Shown: in pieces, positions 35,696 to 45,077 of the stretch | Numbering within the stretch: position 1 is the first letter of the stretch | Layout of the letters: every line of letters starts with the position of its first letter | NCBI RefSeq assembly: GCF_020905345.1 | Contig: NZ_JAJJMO010000001.1 | Coordinates: forward strand, 4,526,001-4,590,000 | Length of the DNA: 64,000 nt | Source: Flavobacterium pisciphilum | GTDB lineage: Bacteria; Bacteroidota; Bacteroidia; Flavobacteriales; Flavobacteriaceae | Reading direction: 5' to 3' | Made by a program: the position numbers and the translations under genes | Notes under the pieces: model-generated | Told to the model about the DNA's origin: nothing | Databases searched by the model: none | Seen by the model: the letters and a program-made list of their open reading frames with translations, nothing else

Positions 35696-37186
35696 ATGAA
35701 AATAGGATTAAGAATTTTAGTGTGTTTTATTCTTTTGATTTCTTGTAGTGAAGAACAATTGAAGGATGGAGCAAGTGGAACTGTAAAAGGAAGGGTAGTT
35801 GAGGCGGGAACGTTTACGCCTATCGAAAATGTACGCGTGTCCTCAAGTCCTGCGACAAGTACAGTGTTTACAGATAAAGATGGTTACTTTACTCTAGAAG
35901 GAGTATTGGTTGGAGATTATTCTTTTCAGGCTCAAAAAGACGGTTATATTGCCAGATTTGAACCCGGAAAAATTACTGCTGACGCAACAGTGCAAATTAT
36001 ATTTGAATTAGAAATTTCTACTGCAAATAATAAACCACCAGATATTCCGGTGTTAACAGCTCCAGTTGATAATGCAAAAGACCAACCTTTGAATTTAAAT
36101 TTAACATGGACAGCTGCCGATAAAGAATCAGATTCTTTAACTTATACCGTTACTATAAAAAATGGAACGACTGATGAGATTAAAACATATCCAGATCTTA
36201 AAACAAAAACGTTGGCAATAAAAGATTTGAGCTATAGTACAAAATACTATTGGCAAGTAGCAGCTTCTGATGGAATTAATAAACCAACCAATAGCGCAAC
36301 CAATTCATTTACAACTTTGGCATTCCCAAATCCTAGATTTTTGTATGTTAAAAAAGTAAATAATAATAACGTTATTTATACTGCCGATGAAGCAGGAAAT
36401 CAACTACAATTAACATCTGCAAATGTTAATAGTTTTAGGCCAAGAAAAAACTTAAGTGTAAATAAAATTGCGTACCTTAGTTCCGATGGTTCTCAGAGTC
36501 AGATATATACGATGAATCCGGATGGGTCTGGAGTATTTAAAGTTACAAATTATGTACCTGTTGCAGGATTTAATATGGAGTTTGTAAATTATTGCTGGAA
36601 TACAAACGGAAGTCAGATAATTTATCCAAATTTTGATAAATTATATCGAATAGATTCAGATGGAGGAGGACTTGTTCAATTGTTTCAAACGCCAAACGGA
36701 AAATTTATATCTGAGTGTGATTGGAGCCAAGATGGTAGCCAAATTGCGCTAAAAGTAAATGATAGATCGGGATATAATGTAGAAATTTATGTAATCGATA
36801 TGTCAGGAACAGTTTTGTATACGATACAAACAGGTTTAAGCGGAGCAACAAGTGGATTGAATATTTCGGTAGATAACCAAAAAGTAATTTTTACAAGAGA
36901 TGTTTCAGGTTTTGAAAATACCACATACCGAAGATTAGATTCCCGAATTTTCATGTACAACCGTTCAACCAATGCTGCTGTGGAGCTAACAACTCAAAAA
37001 CAGAATGGTTTTAATGATTTAGATGTGAAATTTTCACCAAATGAAGCCGAAGTCATATTTGTAAATACATCCAATGATGGTATATCGGCACAAAATGTAC
37101 AAAAAGTAAGTGTCAATAATTCAAGTGGTTCAACATCATCAAGAACCACATTATTCCAAAACGCATCAATGCCCGAATGGAAATAA
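35696..37186 (+). CDS. Surface lipoprotein with CarboxypepD_reg, FN3-like and TolB-like propeller domains
   Basis: The 496-residue lipoprotein has lipobox LISC (C17) followed by SEEQ. Residues about 28-108 are a carboxypeptidase-regulatory-like fold (GTVKGRVVEAGTFTPIENVR, YFTLEGVLVGDYSF). Residues about 115-208 are fibronectin III-like (NLNLTWTAADKESDSLTYTV, YYWQVAASDG). Residues about 215-496 are a TolB/PD40-type propeller with repeats such as IYTMNPDGSG, LYRIDSDGGG and EIYVIDMSG. It lies 84 bases after csgG and before a terminator, so it closes the curli operon. A role in anchoring or organising fibres is inferred only from position. Confidence 0.8.
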   Translation: MKIGLRILVCFILLISCSEEQLKDGASGTVKGRVVEAGTFTPIENVRVSSSPATSTVFTDKDGYFTLEGVLVGDYSFQAQKDGYIARFEPGKITADATVQIIFELEISTANNKPPDIPVLTAPVDNAKDQPLNLNLTWTAADKESDSLTYTVTIKNGTTDEIKTYPDLKTKTLAIKDLSYSTKYYWQVAASDGINKPTNSATNSFTTLAFPNPRFLYVKKVNNNNVIYTADEAGNQLQLTSANVNSFRPRKNLSVNKIAYLSSDGSQSQIYTMNPDGSGVFKVTNYVPVAGFNMEFVNYCWNTNGSQIIYPNFDKLYRIDSDGGGLVQLFQTPNGKFISECDWSQDGSQIALKVNDRSGYNVEIYVIDMSGTVLYTIQTGLSGATSGLNISVDNQKVIFTRDVSGFENTTYRRLDSRIFMYNRSTNAAVELTTQKQNGFNDLDVKFSPNEAEVIFVNTSNDGISAQNVQKVSVNNSSGSTSSRTTLFQNASMPEWK

Positions 37187-37223
37187 TCGTGGTATGGATA
37201 TAGATTTCCAAACACTTTTTTTT

Positions 37224-37262
37224 AAAAATCCGATGAGACTCTCAAACTTATCGGATTTTTTT
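37224..37262 (+). terminator. Terminator of the curli operon
   Basis: AAAAATCCGAT (37224-37234) pairs with ATCGGATTTTT (37250-37260) and runs into more T. Confidence 0.88.
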
Positions 37263-37305
37263 ATGTTTCAGACAGCCATAAAACGCAACAATTAAAAAAA
37301 CTGGT

Positions 37306-37313
37306 TATCTTTG
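37306..37313 (+). promoter_or_regulatory. -7 element of purM
   Basis: TATCTTTG matches TAnnTTTG, 29 bases before the ATG at 37342. No clear -33 TTTG. Confidence 0.5.
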
Positions 37314-37341
37314 CACCACATCAACAACACAAACTAATTTC

Positions 37342-38520
37342 ATGAGTTCAGATTCAAGCAAAAGGTACGCACAAAGAGGAGTTTCGGCATCTAAAGAAGA
37401 CGTACACAACGCCATAAAAAACATTGATAAAGGACTGTTTCCACAAGCATTTTGTAAAATTGTCCCAGACTATTTAACCCAAGACGAAGCATATTGCCTT
37501 ATTATGCATGCCGATGGTGCAGGTACAAAATCATCTTTGGCCTATATGTATTGGAAAGAAACAGGCGATATATCAGTATGGAAAGGAATTGCACAAGATG
37601 CATTAATCATGAACATAGATGATTTACTATGTGTAGGAGCAACAGATAATATCTTGCTTTCATCAACAATCGGAAGAAATAAAAACTTAATTCCAGCCGA
37701 AGTAATTTCAGCAATTATCAATGGAACCGAAGAACTGATAAAAGAGTTAGATACTTTTGGCGTGACCATTCATTCAACAGGAGGAGAAACTGCCGATGTT
37801 GGTGATATTGTACGTACGATAATTGTAGATTCTACAGTAACGGCACGTATGAAACGTTCAAAAGTAGTGGATAATGCTAACATCAAAGCAGGTGATGTAA
37901 TCGTAGGATTGGCTTCATTTGGTCAATCAACATACGAGAAAAGTTATAATGGAGGTATGGGAAGCAACGGATTAACATCGGCACGTCACGATGTATTCGG
38001 TAAGTATTTAGCAACCAAATATCCAGAGAGTTTTGACGCAGCTGTTCCTGAAGAATTAATTTATTCAGGACAAGTAAAATTGACAGATGCAGTAGAGAAT
38101 AGCCCAATAGACGCAGGACAATTAGTGCTTTCGCCTACAAGAACCTACGCACCGATTATTAAGAAAATATTAGATAAATATACGCCAGACGAAATACACG
38201 GAATGGTGCATTGTAGTGGAGGAGCACAAACTAAAATCCTTCATTTCGTGCAGAATTTACACATTATAAAAGACAATCTATTTCCAGTTCCACCATTGTT
38301 TCAATTAATTCAGGAGCAATCTAAAACAGATTGGAAAGAAATGTACCAAGTATTTAATTGTGGGCACCGTATGGAATTATACGTTCCCGAAGCAATTGCA
38401 GAAGACATCATCGCGATTTCAAAATCATTTAATGTCGATGCACAAATCGTAGGAAGGGTAGAAGCTGCTGATACTAAAAAATTGACTATCACTAGCGAAT
38501 ACGGTACTTTCGAGTATTAA
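37342..38520 (+). CDS. purM: AIR synthase-related protein / phosphoribosylformylglycinamidine cyclo-ligase
   Basis: The 392-residue protein has the PurM/AIR-synthase two-domain layout. The N-terminal RYAQRGVSASKEDVHNAI and IMHADGAGTKSSLAYMYW regions precede the ATP-binding NIDDLLCVGATD and TGGETADVGD. The C-terminal domain has VVGL-type ASFGQSTYE, HCSGGAQTKILHF and FNCGHRMELYVP. It would close the imidazole ring in purine synthesis (FGAM to AIR). Bacteroidota PurM proteins are longer than the ~345-residue E. coli enzyme, as here. It stands apart from other pur genes in the window. Confidence 0.88.
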   Translation: MSSDSSKRYAQRGVSASKEDVHNAIKNIDKGLFPQAFCKIVPDYLTQDEAYCLIMHADGAGTKSSLAYMYWKETGDISVWKGIAQDALIMNIDDLLCVGATDNILLSSTIGRNKNLIPAEVISAIINGTEELIKELDTFGVTIHSTGGETADVGDIVRTIIVDSTVTARMKRSKVVDNANIKAGDVIVGLASFGQSTYEKSYNGGMGSNGLTSARHDVFGKYLATKYPESFDAAVPEELIYSGQVKLTDAVENSPIDAGQLVLSPTRTYAPIIKKILDKYTPDEIHGMVHCSGGAQTKILHFVQNLHIIKDNLFPVPPLFQLIQEQSKTDWKEMYQVFNCGHRMELYVPEAIAEDIIAISKSFNVDAQIVGRVEAADTKKLTITSEYGTFEY

Positions 38521-38643
38521 AAACAAAATAGTTACATATAAGTTATATAAGTTCATATAAACGTAGTGTCAAGCCAACTGAAATGAATTTATATAACTTA
38601 TGTGTTTTTATTATAATTACAAGTAGCTTTTTTAGGAGCTAAT

Positions 38644-38736
38644 CCTGCTGTACACTATATCTTTTCCGGCATCCCGATAAATATTGGGACCGCCCAAAAA
38701 GGATGTCGTTACTTCCGATAGCTATCGGAACAGGGT
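38644..38736. repeat. Dispersed intergenic repeat element, copy B
   Basis: The stretch from CCTGCTGTACACTATATC to AACAGGG contains two hairpin-forming palindromes: TCCCGATAAATATTGGGA (38672-38689, one mismatch pair) and the perfect 18-base TTCCGATAGCTATCGGAA (38713-38730). Word order matches copy A at 10315-10374. Confidence 0.6.
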
Positions 38737-38819
38737 TAAAAATTACAGTTAGATAAAAATAGTGGGAATGGAATTTAAATTTCAGAACCCAAGTTTTTTT
38801 AATCTTTTAATTTAAAGAT

Positions 38820-39176
38820 ATGTACGAATTACTTTTTTGGAAATATTCAGAGGGGTTTTATTTAAACCACCACGAAGTATACGAAGCACTTGTCGAAGAA
38901 CAAGAAGTTGAAGGTTTAGAGCAGCTTCCTGTTGCAGTAATCCTAAACAGGATTAGCTCATTATTTTCTAAATGGGAGAAAGTCGATGACAACAGTTGGA
39001 AAAATAAAGAAGGAAAAGGAGCTTTTCAAGTAATAACTACACCACAAAGCATCAGAATCGATTGTTACGGGACTGAAGGAAAAGCAATGGATATTCTAGT
39101 AAATGCATTGGAGGAATTTAAATGTCCGCTATATGATCCACAAGTTCCAGAGCGCTATGATGATATGAATGAATAA
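38820..39176 (+). CDS. Hypothetical protein, 118 residues
   Basis: I do not recognise a named family. The protein is acidic (C-terminal PQVPERYDDMNE), cytoplasmic by lack of signal or membrane segment, and probably a small alpha/beta domain. It opens with MYELLFWKYSEGFYLNHHEV and has VILNRISSLFSKWEKVDDNSW and SIRIDCYGTEGKAMDILVNA. Such compact acidic proteins can be immunity-type proteins, but nothing toxin-like is adjacent. The acetyltransferase gene begins 42 bases later and may be co-transcribed. Confidence 0.75.
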   Translation: MYELLFWKYSEGFYLNHHEVYEALVEEQEVEGLEQLPVAVILNRISSLFSKWEKVDDNSWKNKEGKGAFQVITTPQSIRIDCYGTEGKAMDILVNALEEFKCPLYDPQVPERYDDMNE

Positions 39177-39218
39177 TTAAATGTTTTTTTAATAAATTAC
39201 AAAACTGATTTTTATAAA

Positions 39219-39815
39219 ATGGATTTTAATTTCGCCTCAAATATAGTACTCGAAGATGATTTAGTTTTACTACGTCCTTTGCAAAGAACAGATATAGACA
39301 ACTTATTAGAAATTTCTCTTAACGAACCAGAAACTTGGGAATATTCGTTAATTCGTGCCAACGGAAAAGAAAATCTTGAGAAATATATTGATATTGCTAT
39401 TAATGCGAGAGATAATAAAATCGAATTTCCTTTTATTGTTTTTGATAAAAAATCAGGAAAATACGCAGGAAGCACCCGTTTTTACGATATGAGTATTTCG
39501 TACAAAACACTACAATTAGGATATACTTGGTACGGTTCAGCCTTTAGAGGGACAGGATTAAACAAGCATTGCAAATACTTATTATTGCAATATGCTTTTG
39601 AAACCATGGGAATGGAACGAGTAGAATTTCGTGCTGATAATAATAACCAGCGTAGTGTTGCTGCAATGAAAAGTATTGGTTGTAAAGTTGAAGGAGTTTT
39701 ACGTAATCATATGCCAACTTTTGGTAGTGATGTGCGTCGCGATACCATTATTTTGAGCATCTTACGCGAAGAATGGTTTAGCGAAGTAAAAGAAAACTTA
39801 AAGCAAAAACTATAA
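39219..39815 (+). CDS. GNAT family N-acetyltransferase (RimJ/RimL-like)
   Basis: The 198-residue enzyme has the GNAT fold in the RimJ/RimL arrangement: LRPLQRTDIDNLLEISLNEPETWEY at the start, GSTRFYDMSISYKTLQLGYTWYG in the core strands, the acetyl-CoA-binding GTGLNKHCKYLLLQYAFE, and RVEFRADNNNQRSVAAMKSIGCKVEGVLR as the C-terminal signature. It should transfer acetyl from acetyl-CoA to an amine, either a protein N-terminus or a small molecule; the substrate is unknown. Confidence 0.92.
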   Translation: MDFNFASNIVLEDDLVLLRPLQRTDIDNLLEISLNEPETWEYSLIRANGKENLEKYIDIAINARDNKIEFPFIVFDKKSGKYAGSTRFYDMSISYKTLQLGYTWYGSAFRGTGLNKHCKYLLLQYAFETMGMERVEFRADNNNQRSVAAMKSIGCKVEGVLRNHMPTFGSDVRRDTIILSILREEWFSEVKENLKQKL

Positions 39816-39909
39816 TATCTATTTATCAAGTAGCACCCATTTAGTTAAGACAGGCATAAATCATTGTAATATCTATAGCTAAAAATAATTGCATTCAGTA
39901 AAATACAAT

Positions 39910-40530
39910 CTACCCGTCTTTCAATAATACATGCTGTTCTTTTCTAATTTTGGCAAGTAATTTATCGATATAAGATTTTATTTTTTGCGGTAATAAATCC
40001 CAGTTTTTATCTTTCTTAAAACTTCTACAATAGTCTAAGTCGCACTCAACAGCGCGTATAGCGTATTTTTTACCTTTATAAACAGTAATGATTTTAATAC
40101 GTCTTATATTTTCATCATCTGTTTTGGTGCCATATACAAGTATAGGTTCTATATATCCATCATTGTCTATATCCTGAGTGCTACAATATTTTGTCCAAAA
40201 CCAAATAGAAGTTTCTTCAGCTTCAGCACTTTCAACGAAATCGTTTATAGTCCATTTTACGAGATAACCACCATGATCATTTAAATAGCAAACGGCTTCA
40301 ATTTTGGTATTTAAGGTATCTTTAGACGAAACAACTTTTTGATTCTCATTTAAAGTCAGCTCATAAACGCCGCCTTTATCTTGGTATTCGTAGGCTCTAA
40401 AAATGGGAAATTTACCCTTATCCAAATCTCGTTCGATTATTTCGCTTTCGCTCAGTATTTTGCTTTGTGCAGCTTGCGAAAAACCAAGTATAGAGTAAAA
40501 GAAAACTAATAATAAAATAAGTTTTTTCAT
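39910..40530 (-). CDS. Secreted hypothetical protein
   Basis: The 206-residue protein has a signal peptide (ending LGFSQ). The region DIDNDGYIEPILVYGTKTDD looks like an FG-GAP-like calcium loop. IWFWTKYCSTQDID is reminiscent, from memory, of proteins labelled M949_RS01915-type surface polysaccharide biosynthesis factors from Riemerella. That link is weak and unverified. It is predicted periplasmic or outer-membrane. It has its own -7 element and no partner gene on its strand. Confidence 0.7.
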   Translation of the reverse strand: MKKLILLLVFFYSILGFSQAAQSKILSESEIIERDLDKGKFPIFRAYEYQDKGGVYELTLNENQKVVSSKDTLNTKIEAVCYLNDHGGYLVKWTINDFVESAEAEETSIWFWTKYCSTQDIDNDGYIEPILVYGTKTDDENIRRIKIITVYKGKKYAIRAVECDLDYCRSFKKDKNWDLLPQKIKSYIDKLLAKIRKEQHVLLKDG

Positions 40531-40555
40531 AAGTTAAAATACTTTTTTGACTACT

Positions 40556-40563
40556 CAAAGATA
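40556..40563 (-). promoter_or_regulatory. -7 element upstream of the 39910-40530 gene
   Basis: The minus strand reads TATCTTTG, 26 bases before the ATG at 40530. Confidence 0.5.
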
Positions 40564-40762
40564 TTCATTTTTAGCTTTATTTTTAAAAAAGTAAGTGAAT
40601 ACAGTATTAAAATTCAGAATCAAATTTCATTGATAGGATTCGCAAAGTAATTTTCAAAAAACCAATTTTTATTGTAATTTTCTAAGCTGAAAGTGTTATT
40701 AAATCGTTTTAGTAAAAAAAGATACTATCGCTAACCCAAAACCATAAAACAAAAAAGACCCA

Positions 40763-43102
40763 ATGAATAATGTAAAATACAAAGGTTTTCTTTTCGGATT
40801 ATCAATTTTAATGTTCGGCTATAGCCATAAAATGAGCGGACAGGAAAAAGCGAATAAACTCAAAGAATTAGTTCAATATGTAGATCCAATGATAGGGACT
40901 GCCAAGATGGGACATACTTATCCAGGTGCAACAGTACCATTTGGGAGTGTGCAATTGAGTCCAGAAACGGATACGATTCCCTACGCAACAAATGGTAAGT
41001 ATAATAAAGATGTTTACAAATATTGCGCAGGATACCAATACGAAGATAAAACGATAGTAGGATTTAGTCATACCCATTTTAGTGGTACTGGTCACTCAGA
41101 TTTAGGTGATTTTTTAATTATGCCTACAACAGGAAAATTGCAATTAAATCCAGGTACAGCCAGTCGCCCCGAAACAGGATACCGATCTGTATTCTCACAT
41201 AAAACAGAAAAAGCTGAGCCAGCATATTATAGTGTTCTTTTGGAAGATCACAATATCAAAGCAGAGCTTACAGCAACAACAAGGGTTGGAATGCATCAAT
41301 ATACATTTCCAAAATCAGATGAGGCACATATTATTTTAGATCTTACAGCTGGAATTTATAACTATGATAAAAAGAATGTTTGGACTTTTGTTCGTGTAGA
41401 GAACGATACTTTAATTACAGGATATCGCCAAACAAATGGTTGGGCAAGAACAAGAACAGTATATTTTGCAATGTCATTTAGTAAGCCTATTAAAGGATAT
41501 GGACAGGCTACACCCGAAAAAAGCGTGTATAAAGGGTTCTGGGGGAAGTTTGATCAAACCAAAGGTTTTCCTGAAATGGCAGGGGCAAACCTAAAATTGT
41601 ATTTTGATTTTGATACGAATGAAAATGAAAAGATAAAAATAAAATTTGCTATTTCGCCTGTCAGCACACAAGGAGCATTGGCTAATATGAAAGCAGAAAT
41701 TCCAGATTGGGATTTTGAAAGAGTTAAAAAAGAAAGTCAGGAAGTTTGGAACAAAGAATTAAATAAAATTCAGGTACAGACTCTCAAGAAAGAAGACATG
41801 GTTAATTTTTATACCGCAATGTATCATGCTTTTCTTGGACCTACAGTATATATGGATAACGATGGGAATTACAAAGGGTTGGATGGAAATATTCATAAAG
41901 CAACCACATTTCAGAACTATACCAGTTTTTCGCTGTGGGATACCTATAGAGCTTTGCATCCATTATTTAATATCGTACAGCCAAAAAGAAATTCAGATAT
42001 GATAAATTCAATGCTGGCACATTATGATCAAAGTGTACATAAAATGTTGCCGATATGGTCGCATTATGGCAATGAAAATTGGTGCATGATTGGGTATCAT
42101 AGCGTTTCGGTTATTGCTGATGCAATTGTAAAAGGGAACGTAAATTTTGATGCAGATAAAGCTCTTTTAGCGACTGTAAATACAGCCAAAGTTCCTTATT
42201 ACGATGGATTAGAGTATTACATGAAAAAAGGATATGTTCCAGAGGATAAAAACGGATCATCGGTATCTAAAACTTTAGAATATGCTTATGATGATTGGGC
42301 GATTGCTCAGGCAGCCAAAAAATTAGGAAAAGAAGATATTTACAATGTGTTTTCTAAAAGAGCAGAGAGTTATAAAAATGTGTATGATGCCAAAACAGGT
42401 TTTATGAGACCTAAACTTGATGATGGAACATTCAAGAAAGAGTTTGATCCATTAGATACACACGGGCAAGGTTTTATCGAAGGAAATTCTTGGAACTACA
42501 GTTTATACATGCCACAAGACCCAGCAGGAATGATAAAAATGATGAATGGCAAAGAGGCTTTTACAAGAAGATTAGACTCCCTATTTTCGATGCATTTACC
42601 AGATAAATATTTTGAAAATACAGAAGATATTACCAAAGAAGGAATTATTGGTAATTATGTTCATGGAAATGAGCCTTCGCATCACGTAGTTTATTTGTAC
42701 AACTGGACCAATTCTCCATGGAAAGCACAAGATAAAATCAGAATGATCTTAAAAAGAATGTATCAAAATGGACCAGATGGACTAGGAGGGAATGATGATT
42801 TTGGACAAATGAGTGCTTGGTATATTTTTAGTAGTCTAGGGTTTTATCCAGTTGCGCCCGGATCAGTTGATTATAGTTTAGGAAGTCCGTTGGTTGCAAA
42901 TGCAGTTTTTAATCTTGAAAACGGAAAAATTTTTGAAGTTGCCACAATAAACCAATCAGATAAAAATGTGTTTGTTAGCAAAGTGCTTTTAAATGGAAAA
43001 CCACTTACAAGTCCTATAATAAAACATAGTGATATTATCAACGGAGGGAAGATTACGTTTTATATGAGTAGTAAGCCAAATAAAAAAATATATCAGAATT
43101 AA
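40763..43102 (+). CDS. GH92 family alpha-mannosidase
   Basis: The 779-residue protein has an N-terminal signal sequence and the full GH92 fold. The N-terminal beta domain shows YVDPMIGTAKMGHTYPGATVPF and FSHTHFSGTGHSDLGDF. The (alpha/alpha)6 catalytic domain shows SFSLWDTYRALHPLFN, MLPIWSHYGNENWCMIGYHS, EGNSWNYSLYMPQD, GNEPSHHVVYLYNW and GGNDDFGQMSAWYIF. GH92 enzymes are calcium-dependent exo-alpha-mannosidases acting on glycoprotein or yeast mannan chains. No SusCD pair is adjacent, so it stands outside a classical polysaccharide-utilisation locus. Confidence 0.95.
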   Translation: MNNVKYKGFLFGLSILMFGYSHKMSGQEKANKLKELVQYVDPMIGTAKMGHTYPGATVPFGSVQLSPETDTIPYATNGKYNKDVYKYCAGYQYEDKTIVGFSHTHFSGTGHSDLGDFLIMPTTGKLQLNPGTASRPETGYRSVFSHKTEKAEPAYYSVLLEDHNIKAELTATTRVGMHQYTFPKSDEAHIILDLTAGIYNYDKKNVWTFVRVENDTLITGYRQTNGWARTRTVYFAMSFSKPIKGYGQATPEKSVYKGFWGKFDQTKGFPEMAGANLKLYFDFDTNENEKIKIKFAISPVSTQGALANMKAEIPDWDFERVKKESQEVWNKELNKIQVQTLKKEDMVNFYTAMYHAFLGPTVYMDNDGNYKGLDGNIHKATTFQNYTSFSLWDTYRALHPLFNIVQPKRNSDMINSMLAHYDQSVHKMLPIWSHYGNENWCMIGYHSVSVIADAIVKGNVNFDADKALLATVNTAKVPYYDGLEYYMKKGYVPEDKNGSSVSKTLEYAYDDWAIAQAAKKLGKEDIYNVFSKRAESYKNVYDAKTGFMRPKLDDGTFKKEFDPLDTHGQGFIEGNSWNYSLYMPQDPAGMIKMMNGKEAFTRRLDSLFSMHLPDKYFENTEDITKEGIIGNYVHGNEPSHHVVYLYNWTNSPWKAQDKIRMILKRMYQNGPDGLGGNDDFGQMSAWYIFSSLGFYPVAPGSVDYSLGSPLVANAVFNLENGKIFEVATINQSDKNVFVSKVLLNGKPLTSPIIKHSDIINGGKITFYMSSKPNKKIYQN

Positions 43103-43315
43103 CAGTTATTCTATTAAAAAGGATGGTTTTTTACTGAGCCTTAATGATGAAATTTTTATTGTAATTAAAATAGAAATGTAATGCTGTTTGTAAAAAACTT
43201 TGCGAAATTTGCCTTATAAATTTAGTGCAGATAAAATTGCCGCAATTCTTGATTTATATTGAGAAATGAAAATGGCAATAGGATATGTTCAATTAAAAAT
43301 AAATAAAAACTACAC

Positions 43316-43759
43316 ATGAAAATAAATCCTAAAAACGGAATAGACAAGTTGTTGTTTGGTATGAAACAGAATGATGTTACAGCTATTTATGGCAAACCAG
43401 ACAGAAACTATAAAGATGAAGATGATAATGTGATTTTTGCTTACAATAAGCACAAAATGAGATTGACATTCTATCAGGAAGAAGATTTAAAATTAGGGTA
43501 TGTTGTAGCTTCAAGTCCAAGTTTAGAAATCTTTGGTTTTAAAATCATAGGAAGAAAAATAGCAGATGTAAAAAAGGATCTGGCTACTAAAGGAATTACA
43601 AAATTCACACAAGAAGAGTTTGATACTTTTGAGAACTATTTCAACGAAGAAAACTGGATTATCTTTCAGACAGAATTTGAAGAAGTAGTAAAGTTTGAAA
43701 TCGGAGCTATCATCAATAATAAAGATGAATTTGATTGGAAATTTCCAACTAAGAAATAA
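43316..43759 (+). CDS. Hypothetical protein, 147 residues
   Basis: No family can be named with confidence. The protein lacks a signal peptide. The opening GIDKLLFGMKQNDVTAIYGKPDRNYKDEDD resembles the GM(s)xxdVxxxxGxPd loop found in SmpA/BamE-like small domains. A second similar stretch, GFKIIGRKIADVKKDLATKGI, may be an internal duplication. It is soluble and acidic, and could be an immunity-like or housekeeping small protein. A strong terminator shared with the convergent gene follows. Confidence 0.7.
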   Translation: MKINPKNGIDKLLFGMKQNDVTAIYGKPDRNYKDEDDNVIFAYNKHKMRLTFYQEEDLKLGYVVASSPSLEIFGFKIIGRKIADVKKDLATKGITKFTQEEFDTFENYFNEENWIIFQTEFEEVVKFEIGAIINNKDEFDWKFPTKK

Positions 43760-43770
43760 AAGAAGAGTAT

Positions 43771-43803
43771 AAAAAAACCGACAGTTAACTGTCGGTTTTT
43801 TTT
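43771..43803. terminator. Bidirectional terminator between convergent genes
   Basis: AAAACCGACAGTT pairs perfectly with AACTGTCGGTTTT, flanked by A and T runs, between stops at 43759 (+) and 43824 (-). Confidence 0.92.
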
Positions 43804-43823
43804 ATGATATAATTTAAGAGAAA

Positions 43824-45038
43824 TTATTGTTTTGGAGTTGGTTGCTCTTTGTAGATTTCCAATTCAAAAATAAGGGTTGCGTTTGGTGGAATTACTCCGC
43901 CAGCACCTCTTTCACCATAAGCAAGTTTTGATGGAAGGAAGAATATTGCTTTCTCTCCATAAGACATAAGGTCTAATCCTTCGATAAATCCAGGAATCAT
44001 ACCGTCTTTTTTACCCGCTTGAAAAGGAAAAGCTTGGTAGCCTCCTTGTGCAGCACGATTTACATCGTGTTTTCCGTAAGCTCTAGCAACTTCTTCAAAA
44101 CTACTGTCAAAAAGAGTTCCATCTTCAAAATAACCTGCATAATGAAAATAGAAAGTTGAACCAGCTGCTGGTTTTACTCCAGTTCCTTTTTGAACTATTT
44201 TATAAGACAAACCAGATGGAGTCGTTGTTGCAGTAGCTTTTGCAGTGTCAAAATATGCTTTTTTAGCTGCAATTACAGTAGCGTATTTTTCTTTATAAAG
44301 ACGCTCTTGTTCAAGAGCTGCTGCTTGTGCTTGTTTGGTTTTTTCAGCATCAAGTAAAGCTTGTTTTTTAGCTTCTTCAGCTTTATTATCGTAATACGAA
44401 GCAAATACTTTAGGTGCATCAAATTTCTTCGCCATAGCTCCTTTACGAGTAATGGTTACAGTTTGTATTACATCATCTTGAAGGATAAGATTAACAACAT
44501 CCATTCCTTGAACAACATGACCAAATATAGTGTGCTTGTCATTTAACCAAGGAGTATCTTTATGAGTAATAAAGAATTGACTTCCGTTAGTAGTAGGACC
44601 AGAATTAGCCATTGCAAGAATACCGCCTTTATCAAATCTAAGATCTGATACAAACTCATCTTTAAAAGCGTATCCAGGACCTCCAGAACCATTTCCGTCT
44701 GGATCTCCACCTTGAATCATGAAGTCATTAATAACTCTGTGAAATTTTAAACCATCAAAAAATGGTTTTCCTTTTAATCTTTCAACAGTTACATAAGGAT
44801 TTGTTCCTTCTGCTAATGATACAAAATTAGCTACAGTAACAGGAGTTTTTATGTATTCAAGTTGCAATACGATATTTCCTTTTTTGGTTGTAATCGTAGC
44901 AAAAATCCCTTCGTTTTCAGCAGGTTTTGTTGCAACTTTAGTAATTGTTTTTTTCTTGCCTTGAACTGGCTTTTTAGTCGTTTGTGCTTGTAGGTTTAAT
45001 ACACCCAAGCAAAATAAAAATAGAATTTTTAATTTCAT
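43824..45038 (-). CDS. Peptidyl-prolyl isomerase, cyclophilin-FKBP fusion (copy 1)
   Basis: The 404-residue exported protein (signal peptide ending LQAQT) carries two isomerase folds. Residues about 45-215 are a cyclophilin ([52 protein letters not shown]). Residues about 285-398 are an FKBP domain ([66 protein letters not shown]). A Lys/Ala/Glu-rich helix joins them. It should assist folding of exported proteins in the periplasm. It is the last gene of a four-gene minus-strand cluster with gldI. Confidence 0.93.
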   Translation of the reverse strand: MKLKILFLFCLGVLNLQAQTTKKPVQGKKKTITKVATKPAENEGIFATITTKKGNIVLQLEYIKTPVTVANFVSLAEGTNPYVTVERLKGKPFFDGLKFHRVINDFMIQGGDPDGNGSGGPGYAFKDEFVSDLRFDKGGILAMANSGPTTNGSQFFITHKDTPWLNDKHTIFGHVVQGMDVVNLILQDDVIQTVTITRKGAMAKKFDAPKVFASYYDNKAEEAKKQALLDAEKTKQAQAAALEQERLYKEKYATVIAAKKAYFDTAKATATTTPSGLSYKIVQKGTGVKPAAGSTFYFHYAGYFEDGTLFDSSFEEVARAYGKHDVNRAAQGGYQAFPFQAGKKDGMIPGFIEGLDLMSYGEKAIFFLPSKLAYGERGAGGVIPPNATLIFELEIYKEQPTPKQ

Positions 45039-45077
45039 CTGATTCTAATTTAAGAGCTGTTAATTTTTAATATAAAC

